DNA from: a virus
Strand: one strand, 5' to 3'
IMG/VR virus record: IMGVR_UViG_3300033146_004961
Span: 1 to 40,209 of that record
Length of the DNA stretch: 40,209 nt
This document shows, one piece after another, positions 1 to 6,900 of the stretch. The notes below the pieces were generated by a model. That model worked only from the letters and a program-made list of their open reading frames with translations. It ran no database searches and had not been told where the DNA came from. The position numbers and the translations under genes were made by a program. Position 1 is the stretch's first letter. Each line of letters starts with the position of its first letter.

Positions 1-1
1 G

Positions 2-199
2 GGTAAACGATTTGAACTCACTGCACAGAAGATGAATAAGAAACTAAGGGATATGGATCTGCAGTACAGAAAAGGGAATGTATGGGTTGCAACAGATGAA
101 GGTGAGAAGGTTTCGTCTAAGCATTCCTGGAGTAAGGGTACCAAGTCAGGATACAATTTAAAATGGAATCTGAATGAGATTGAAAAATTAATAGGCTAA
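2..199 (+). CDS. C-terminal fragment of an unidentified phage protein (5' end outside window)
   Basis: An open frame enters from the left edge and stops with TAA at 197-199, leaving 65 residues. The fragment has the look of the small winged-helix-like tail seen at the C-terminus of some phage antirepressor-type proteins: a segment reading MNKKLRDMDLQYRKGN followed by VWVATDEG, then a basic, Trp-containing end (LKWNLNEIEKL). That resemblance is from memory of the family pattern and is weak. The next gene starts 15 bp later in the same direction, so the two are probably co-transcribed. The parent function cannot be judged without the missing N-terminal part. Confidence 0.6.
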   Translation, partial: GKRFELTAQKMNKKLRDMDLQYRKGNVWVATDEGEKVSSKHSWSKGTKSGYNLKWNLNEIEKLIG

Positions 200-214
200 C
201 ATCAGGAGAGTGAA

Positions 215-1003
215 TTGATAAAAAACATTGAAGTATATTATGGAGTTGTAGAAGATGACATGGATCCAGATGAACTTGATAGGTATCGGGTCAGGATACA
301 TGGTCTGCATACACCTGATAAATCTCTGATACCGACCACTTCACTTCATTGGAGTAGGGTTTTATTGTCTGGGGTACATGGATCAGCTAAGGGACGTGGT
401 TTTACAGCCACTGGTCTTGTAATTGGTGACACCGTGATGGGATTCTTCCTTGACGGAACTTCTAAGCAAGACTTCATCATCATAGGGACATACATAGGGA
501 TTACAACTGGAGAAAATGATTCCAATATCATAGGAAGAGCAAAGGGAAATGAACATGAAACTGTCATCACGAAAAAAGCTCAATTAAAAGGTACTCATAT
601 TGACACAAGTTATGATCAATGCATATATCCAGATCTCCAGGTATATGAATCCAGGACAGGCCATATAATCATTGTTGATGATACCAAAGATGAAGAACGT
701 ATTGAGGTGATTCACCGCAGTGGTTCAGGCTTTGAGTTAATTGAAGATGGATCATTCCAGATTATTACCCAAGTGCAGAACAACTCTATCAATAATGGTG
801 AGCTTAACCGAATCACAGTCAAGAATGAAAATATCCAGGTAGGAGGCGACGTCAATGTTGAAATAGATGGTAATTGGAATGTAACAGTTGGTGGTGAAAT
901 TCATTTCTGGGCAAAGGGGAATATATATTTCAATGGTAAAAATATATATGAGAATTGCAAGGTCAGTAAACCAAATCCAATAATCAATACAGTGAGGAGA
1001 TAA
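215..1003 (+). CDS. gp5-like baseplate central spike protein (OB-fold plus beta-helix, no lysozyme domain)
   Basis: This is a 262-residue candidate for the membrane-puncturing spike below the baseplate hub. The N-terminal part (about 1-110) matches the gp5/VgrG OB-fold style: a start like IEVYYGVVEDDMDPDELD, then RYRVRIHGLHT, and a GLVIGDTVMGFFLDG strand pair. The C-terminal part (about 200-250) has short alternating strands such as VNVEIDGNWNVTVGGEI and KGNIYFNGKNIY, typical of a trimeric spike beta-helix. T4 gp5 is about 575 residues with an internal lysozyme domain; that domain is absent here. The start is TTG at 215, with AGGAG at 204-208; the nearer GTG at 210 runs straight into a stop. 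The PAAR tip gene follows directly, the usual spike-tip order. Confidence 0.82.
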   Translation: MIKNIEVYYGVVEDDMDPDELDRYRVRIHGLHTPDKSLIPTTSLHWSRVLLSGVHGSAKGRGFTATGLVIGDTVMGFFLDGTSKQDFIIIGTYIGITTGENDSNIIGRAKGNEHETVITKKAQLKGTHIDTSYDQCIYPDLQVYESRTGHIIIVDDTKDEERIEVIHRSGSGFELIEDGSFQIITQVQNNSINNGELNRITVKNENIQVGGDVNVEIDGNWNVTVGGEIHFWAKGNIYFNGKNIYENCKVSKPNPIINTVRR

Positions 1004-1004
1004 T

Positions 1005-1292
1005 ATGCCTGCAGCGGTAAGACATACAGATATATGTTCTGGTCATGGTTGTTACCCACCCAGACCAAATAATCAAGCATCAACTAATGTTTTCATCAAT
1101 GACCTTGGATCTCATAGGTTGACGGATAGCTGGGCACCTCACTGTTGAGGACCACCATGTCATGGCGGAGTTGCTGCCAGTGGAAGCCCCAATGTATATG
1201 TGAATGATTTGAAAAAGACAAGAATAGGGGATGCTGTAAGTTGTGGGTCAACTATGGCTCAAGGGTCACCAAATGTGTGGGTAAATGATTAG
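1005..1292 (+). CDS. PAAR-type spike tip protein with in-frame TGA at codon 48 (candidate selenoprotein)
   Basis: PAAR proteins cap the needle of contractile tails and T6SS spikes with a metal-stabilised cone. Read through the TGA at 1146-1148, this frame gives 95 residues ending with TAG at 1290-1292. The N-terminal half holds AVRHTDICSGHGC and VFINDLGSHRLTD. The C-terminal half holds CHGGVAASGSPNVYVND, RIGDAVSCGST and GSPNVWVND, which is normal PAAR sequence. The TGA falls in the cluster His-Cys-TGA-Gly-Pro-Pro-Cys-His, where I recall homologues often carrying Cys. No frameshift is present and the second half is well preserved, so a decayed gene is less likely than recoding or a single-base error. 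Standard decoding would give a 47-residue product without the second half. The start ATG lies 1 nt after the gp5-like stop, with GTGAGGAG just upstream. Confidence 0.75.
1161..1182 (+). promoter_or_regulatory. Candidate bacterial-type SECIS hairpin downstream of the PAAR TGA codon
   Basis: Pairing by eye: 1161-1162 with 1181-1182, 1163-1166 with 1176-1179, a G-U pair 1167-1175 and a G-C pair 1168-1174. G1180 is bulged and the apical loop is AGUUG (1169-1173). The loop G at 1170 is separated from the TGA by 21 nt. As I recall the bacterial SECIS pattern, a G among the first two loop bases lies roughly 16-37 nt past the UGA, so this fits. A competing hairpin, 1152-1168 with loop GUC, lies closer to the TGA. 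No folding energy was calculated. Confidence 0.4.
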
Positions 1293-1293
1293 C

Positions 1294-1489
1294 TTTAAAT
1301 ATAGACAACAGTACCCTGGGAATCTGCTCTGTGGCTTTAAGTCATGATCACACCATGTTAAAAGATAGCTTGATCAACTATCTGCCTTGCACTGACATTG
1401 GAACTGCAAATAACGTCAGGGGTCTTCCAGGTCAGTGTTCCAACTGACCGAAAAAGGGACACTGAATTAAAAACTCAGTGTCCCTTTTT
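1294..1489 (+). ncRNA. Possible short structured transcript between a late-promoter-like motif and a terminator
   Basis: The 245 bp between the PAAR stop and the next gene hold no convincing reading frame. It starts with TTTAAATA (1294-1301), the motif found before several structural genes here. Hairpins follow: GATAG...CTATC (1364-1382, extended by an inner TT/AA) and GGTCAGT...ACTGACC (1430-1449). A strong terminator ends it at 1489. A second TTTAAATA at 1494 then serves the downstream gene. The segment could be a small RNA of about 180 nt or only a structured 3' UTR of the spike operon. Confidence 0.3.
1451..1489 (+). terminator. Rho-independent terminator after the spike/PAAR genes
   Basis: A perfect 15-bp stem pairs AAAAAGGGACACTGA (1451-1465) with its complement ending in TTTTT (1475-1489). 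The A-tract on the left and U-tract on the right make it symmetric, so it could work in both directions. Confidence 0.85.
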
Positions 1490-1493
1490 CAGT

Positions 1494-1501
1494 TTTAAAT
1501 A
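1494..1501 (+). promoter_or_regulatory. Late-promoter-like TTTAAATA motif before the 114-residue gene
   Basis: TTTAAATA lies 37 bp before the ATG at 1538, directly after a terminator, so the gene needs its own promoter. The same octamer precedes other structural genes in this window. It resembles the T4 late promoter core TATAAATA. Confidence 0.5.
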
Positions 1502-1537
1502 TCGATAATAGCAATTCACACTAAAAGGAGTCATAAT

Positions 1538-1882
1538 ATGAGTAATTGGATTAAGTACACGTCTGGTGACGATGAGACATTGTTTGACTTGGACACACTA
1601 AGGTCCATTGAAGCACAGGAAACACGTAAATTGGTGGGGTTTGATGATGATGCAGACTATAGCACTCCCGACATCGGAAAGCTAAAAGTCACGCATGAGA
1701 TCATCTTGATTGCCAAGGACAAAACAGTGGTCAAATGGATCATTCAAGAGAGTCTGCAGCCTGTCCCTGCCGATGCTGCAGAAGAAGCTGCTTTGGATCT
1801 ACTTATGCTTCCGTTTGTGACCCAAATGAATACAACGAAGACTTCTATCCTGGCTCAGATGCCAGTCGTCTCTATCGCTTAA
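1538..1882 (+). CDS. Hypothetical protein, 114 residues
   Basis: No family is recognised. The protein is acidic at its N-terminus (SGDDETLFDLDTL, FDDDADYS). A central strand-rich stretch (HEIILIAKDKTVVKWII) is followed by an Ala/Glu-rich helix (PADAAEEAALDLLMLPF). A clear AAAAGGAG Shine-Dalgarno sits 7 nt before the ATG. It has its own terminators on both sides (ending at 1489, and 1907-1942) and a TTTAAATA motif upstream, so it looks like a separate late transcription unit. Its position between the spike operon and the fibre operon suggests a virion or assembly role, which is inference only. Confidence 0.75.
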   Translation: MSNWIKYTSGDDETLFDLDTLRSIEAQETRKLVGFDDDADYSTPDIGKLKVTHEIILIAKDKTVVKWIIQESLQPVPADAAEEAALDLLMLPFVTQMNTTKTSILAQMPVVSIA

Positions 1883-1906
1883 AATTCAGTAGCAAGCAGA
1901 CATAGA

Positions 1907-1942
1907 AAAAGGGTACTTCCTGTTCATAGGAAGTACCCTTTT
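1907..1942. terminator. Bidirectional terminator between convergent genes
   Basis: A 14-bp perfect stem, AAAAGGGTACTTCC (1907-1920) with its complement (1929-1942), has an 8-nt loop. It lies between a plus-strand gene ending at 1882 and a minus-strand gene ending at 1949, with A- and U-tracts suited to both directions. Confidence 0.85.
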
Positions 1943-1948
1943 GATTGT

Positions 1949-3844
1949 TTACGGAAGTGGAGTTGGGTTACTATCTATATCAAGCAGGATGGCGGTAGAT
2001 GAAACAGCCCTCCCTACCAATACATCCCCAGTGTTGGCAAATGTTTCTTCAATCAAATTACCAGATGCATAATCGATGTAATATCGTTTATTTGGAACCA
2101 AACCAGCAAAGCAATCAGCAACGGCACCCTGAAGAACAACATCCCCAGAGGAACCAGCAGAAGCAGTTGTAATGGCAACACCAATATAATCTTCAAGCCT
2201 TCTTGTGACTGTGGCCACGTTAGTTGCCCCAATAAATGCCCAGTCATTACCACCCATGTAGGTTTGAGTATTATCATACATTGAAGTAGACCAATTACCA
2301 TATATTGTTTTAAAGTTCTTACTATCATCAGTGCCACCATTGGCATATGTAAAGCAGTTCATTAGACGTACAACTGTATATGGTATTGATAGTGTAAACT
2401 TAACTTTGCCTGCTTCTATTGTGGCTTTATAACCATTTCCTGCTTGGATAAAATCACCACCAGGATTAGTCCATTTTGCATCTTCATAGACAATACCAAG
2501 AATACAATTAGCTCCATTATAATCCAATTGTGGTGATATAAAATCACAGCGTGGTTTTGCCGTGGATGAAGCCCCTGCCACTGTAGTTGGAGTATATACT
2601 TCTTTTGAGTTGGCTCTCCAATCCATAGTGAGATTATCAAGGTCTATATCAAGTATTGCTGTAGCACATTTATCAATATCATTGGCACCTGAACCCGCCA
2701 AACTATCTACAGTCGAGTATACAACTGCCATAGTATTTGCTTCAACAATAGAAGCACAACATGCACTACCTATATACTTCCCCGCTACATCTATACTTTT
2801 AATTGGCCCGTTAGTCCATGTCTTGGTTGTAGGATCAAATTCTGCGAGCATTAATCCACTAGTATAATAACCACCAGGACTTCCGAAGAAATTTACATAA
2901 GATAGATATATATTTCTCCCGGCAGCCACTTTCACAGTTTTAAAATTCAGATATGATGCAGAAATACCTGATCTCATTATCCCAGTATACTGTAAATATT
3001 TATTTGTTTTTGTCATATTATTTGTAGTTTCGTCAATCTCTAAATAATACCCCTGGGCATAGTTAGGATCAGAGCCTGTTGTCATATGATAAAACGCACA
3101 TTGCCCATCAACAGGCACTACTAAATGGGCTCTACCAATACCACCAATAGGACTAATATATAAAGTTTTCACATTACTTAATGTTTTAGTGGTTTCGTCA
3201 TAATCAAACGCATATAAATTATTAATATTTGCTATAAATATCTTTTTATATGTATGTAAATAATAACCACTCGCTATATTGGTAAGACCACTTGTACCCA
3301 TAGTGATTTGAACCCATGCACCGTCCCATGCAAAACTACCATCAGGATTCAGACTTGATACATAATAATCCATTCTACCGGCTGTAGATGAATGCGGCAT
3401 GAATATAATTACGGTATTTGGTGAAACTTGCACCACAACGGGCTCATAAGTTCTGTTAATGGTTGATAGGCTATAGTGAGCAGCAATCTGATTGTTTGTG
3501 TCATCAGCCCTTGCTAATGCATAACTATCAGCATCAACAACCCCAATGGCTTGTCCTGCATTATCCAGATAAATGAAATCACCGGCAGTCAGGTTTGACC
3601 CAAATGTTGGTGAAATGATAGAAGACCCAGAAATTGCCGATGAAGCTGCAAGTTTCCTCCAGGTATCTACTACACCATCAACACCCAAAGCAAAGGGTGT
3701 ATTGGCTGCTACAGTCTCATTAGCAATAAAGAAATTATCACTATAGATTACGATGTCATCTTTATCATAACCCTTGGCAAGATCCCATTCACCTTTAAAC
3801 ACGTTGGTTGATGCCGGGATTAATGTTTTTGTACTTAAAGACAT
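1949..3844 (-). CDS. Tail fibre/adhesin protein with one carbohydrate-binding-like module
   Basis: This is a probable receptor-binding or fibre protein of about 631 residues. Near the N-terminus (about 12-70) is one FKGEWDLAKGYDKDDIVIY...NFFIAN...W module, the same repeat type that fills the two upstream genes. A long beta-rich middle follows (repeated blocks such as KIFIANINNLYAFDYDETTK, perhaps a propeller, inferred). The C-terminus, GLVPNKRYYIDYASGNL and VLVGRAVSSTAILLDI, is a style I associate with phage fibre tips. The start chosen is ATG at 3844, preceded by AAAGGAAATGAACAA; a further in-frame ATG at 3919 lacks such a site and would add 25 unlikely residues across the intercistronic hairpin. 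It is third in the minus-strand fibre operon. Confidence 0.75.
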   Translation of the reverse strand: MSLSTKTLIPASTNVFKGEWDLAKGYDKDDIVIYSDNFFIANETVAANTPFALGVDGVVDTWRKLAASSAISGSSIISPTFGSNLTAGDFIYLDNAGQAIGVVDADSYALARADDTNNQIAAHYSLSTINRTYEPVVVQVSPNTVIIFMPHSSTAGRMDYYVSSLNPDGSFAWDGAWVQITMGTSGLTNIASGYYLHTYKKIFIANINNLYAFDYDETTKTLSNVKTLYISPIGGIGRAHLVVPVDGQCAFYHMTTGSDPNYAQGYYLEIDETTNNMTKTNKYLQYTGIMRSGISASYLNFKTVKVAAGRNIYLSYVNFFGSPGGYYTSGLMLAEFDPTTKTWTNGPIKSIDVAGKYIGSACCASIVEANTMAVVYSTVDSLAGSGANDIDKCATAILDIDLDNLTMDWRANSKEVYTPTTVAGASSTAKPRCDFISPQLDYNGANCILGIVYEDAKWTNPGGDFIQAGNGYKATIEAGKVKFTLSIPYTVVRLMNCFTYANGGTDDSKNFKTIYGNWSTSMYDNTQTYMGGNDWAFIGATNVATVTRRLEDYIGVAITTASAGSSGDVVLQGAVADCFAGLVPNKRYYIDYASGNLIEETFANTGDVLVGRAVSSTAILLDIDSNPTPLP

Positions 3845-3881
3845 TTGTTCATTTCCTTTTCTTAAAAATGTAATAGAAGTT

Positions 3882-3908
3882 TGGTGGGGAATATGAACCT
3901 CCCCACCA
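3882..3908 (-). other. Intercistronic hairpin between fibre genes
   Basis: TGGTGGGGA (3882-3890) pairs with TCCCCACCA (3900-3908). It follows the stop of the 1734-residue fibre gene on the minus strand and precedes the next start. There is no U-tract, so a partial terminator or an mRNA processing or stability element is more likely than a strong terminator. A similar hairpin sits at 9174-9196. Confidence 0.55.
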
Positions 3909-3931
3909 TGTTTACACATATGGATTAGTGA

Positions 3932-6900
3932 TTAAATTTCACCACCCACCCAATATACATTCCAAATATCAGTAGAATCCTTTTTAACCAAAAATGTATT
4001 TCTACCACCGTCAAAGTCAATATCAGACTGAACCACTGCATTGATCTGTAATGCACCTGTACCGATCAAAGTAAGTACAACTGTAGTAGATCCTGTGGTA
4101 TTTAATTTATCTTGAACTTCAAATTCTGCACCATCTGCATACCACGTTTCATCAGTAGACACTGTATATGTTGCAGGGACAGCAGACTCATTTCTAATCT
4201 GCACCTTATTGCCAACAGGGAAGAGAATTGGATTTGCAGTATCATTCTCAGTAACGAAAGGAGCCCCAGAAATGCACTCAATGGTAAACACACCATCAGT
4301 GGTTGAATAAATCCGATATACCCCACCACCAGGAAGTAGCATTGTCACTGGAGATGCACCAACTGAAGGGCTACCACCATTGACTTTAATATTCCCACCC
4401 GTAGAAACCAGGATCAATTCATTGGCTTGTGCAGTATTGGACAGATCAATAAATGCTTCTTTATCCTCATTCCCATTACTTTCGAAGGTCAATACTTTCA
4501 TTGCTGTAGGATCATTGTAGTAATAATATCCAAGATGAACCATGTCCACTGCAGCAAGCACGTCATGCCACGTTTTAGATGCAGCACTTAGAGCTACCCA
4601 TTCGTTTGCCCCAGAACCCTCCACAAAGGCTGTAGAAGCAGCGATATCACTATTCGCCTTATACAACATATTACCACTTTCAACGATCTGCCCAGTTCTG
4701 TATTTGTTTTCAAGAACCCAAGGGCCACGAAAATGGTCTCTGGTAAAATCTTTAAGAGCTTTAGGAGTACCAGCCTCATCAATTTTCCAGATATGTGTAT
4801 AATCCTCACTATCCACATCAGTTCCATTATAGAACAAGATAGTGTTTTTCATATATGGTGCCAGAGCAGCAACTTCAGCCAAAGTTGGATTAACTGTATC
4901 AGCAGCACCCAAACCAGTAGCAGAGAAAAACATATTGACATACATACCAGCTTTGAGCCTGATGACATTATGTGAATTATCAACCCACCAGATATACAAT
5001 TCAGGATCAGTCGCCAGATCAGTCGCAGTATAAAATACCATGGTATTCTTGATCTTGGCACTATGCAAACAAAACATAGTAATCTCTGAATCAAGAGGGA
5101 CATGAGGTGTCATCAAAGGTGCATAAGCAGTCAATGCAGTTGTTGTAATATGAAACTTATCCATATTAGAATTGATTGCAGTAACTGCCCCAGTACTGTC
5201 GATATGATATACGTGTGTTGCTTCATCCACAGGCAAATCAGTACCTGAATAGTAGACCACGCCACCCCTAACATCAATGAAATCATCTGAGTTGGTTGTG
5301 ATATATAGATTCACTTCTGCATCAGTGGGTGCCTCTGTAATAGCAGCATTCAGCGTTGTAGCAGGAAGGAACATTCTCTTAACTGAACCCAAACTAATAT
5401 CAATGAGTTTCCCGTCAAAAGTCACGTACCATATCTGAGTTGTGGTGTCTGTATCCGTATCGGTTCCTGTGATATAGATAAAAGAGTCACGCATCTCTTT
5501 GACGTTGTTAGTTACTAACGTGGTCATTTCAGCCGTGGTTGGGTGCGTAGCATCAGCGACACCAGCTGTAGTCAAAGCAGTGGCAGAAAGGAATACTTTA
5601 TGAGTTCCTTCTTCCTGGATCAATACTACATTACCACTTCCATTGACATAGAATAACCGAGTTACATCGTCAGTGTCAATATCAGTACCAGTAACATAAA
5701 TATAAGAATCATTGATACTATTCGCTGTGGCATGTGCCTTGATATCTACTATATCAGGGAACTCACCTACTAAGGTCTTGGTTGCATGAACCATTTTATT
5801 TGCAGCAAGCTCAGTCCATTTACCAGCACCAGTACCTTCAACCAGAGTAGGATTGGCAACAATATTGGAATTGGCTCTATAGAACTGATTAGATTCAATA
5901 ACAATCTCACCTGTATTATATGCCTCAGTTCCACTAAAATCACCCTTGAGGATACTTGACCCACCACCACCAAGTTTAAACCATTCACCAGTGTACATAT
6001 TGGTCAATGGGGTATCCTTGAGAGCAATAATCATCTCACCAACACTGAAGTCAACTGCATTTACAGTTCCAGCAACTGATACCCGATATGCACTACCTTT
6101 CAGATCAGTTGTAGGAAAGACACCAGTTGAGGCATCCCATACACCTTTATCAACAAATGCACCCCAAAGTTTTGCATAGTCACCAGAGGTAATCCATCTA
6201 TCAATGTTACCAATAAAGGATGCATTCTGAATACCAGGGGTAATGCAGTAGTAGTATTTCCCGGCTTCAATGACTTCATCACCAACGGCATATGCAGTAC
6301 CATCAATCCATTTATCTCCATAAGGAAGCATGGAAAATGACAAGGGATTGTAAGTGGCTGTTCTGTAAGGCTGAGTACCTGCAGGGTTGGTTCTCAGAGA
6401 GAAATCAGCGGCAGAAGTGAATCTAAAGATGTATGTGGTACCATCGATATATTCAGCATTAATCGGGAATTCAATTAGATCACCATCGACAAGCCCAGGT
6501 GTAGGAACCCACGTTACCTCAAAATACTTATTGCCTGCTGCCACTGATCCCTTATAACCTATAGCATGAAGAGGTGCAGTCGGAATAGTAGCTCCAACTT
6601 TCAGTTTTACACTACTGGTGTATATACTCCCAGCTGCTGTAATTTGATATTCAAATGTAGTATTTGCGGGTGTAAGAGTATCAGTGCTATCATCTCCATA
6701 AAAAACAGAATCAACTACCTGAGCACCCATAATCGGAATATCAGGTTCACCAGAACTATTATCAGGATTCAATGGAATTGAAATAAGGATTCTTTTTTCA
6801 CCACTGTCCCTTTCAGTCTTCAGATAATTACCGATAGAACTTAAATCAAGTGATTCCAATATAATGCTTTCATCTAATTGGACGGTTGTACCAAAGATGT

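Noticed and set aside
1005-1292. Alternative genetic code with TGA as a sense codon
   Set aside because: Several neighbouring genes end in TGA at natural positions, including tight ATGA overlaps, and no other recognisable gene is interrupted by TGA.
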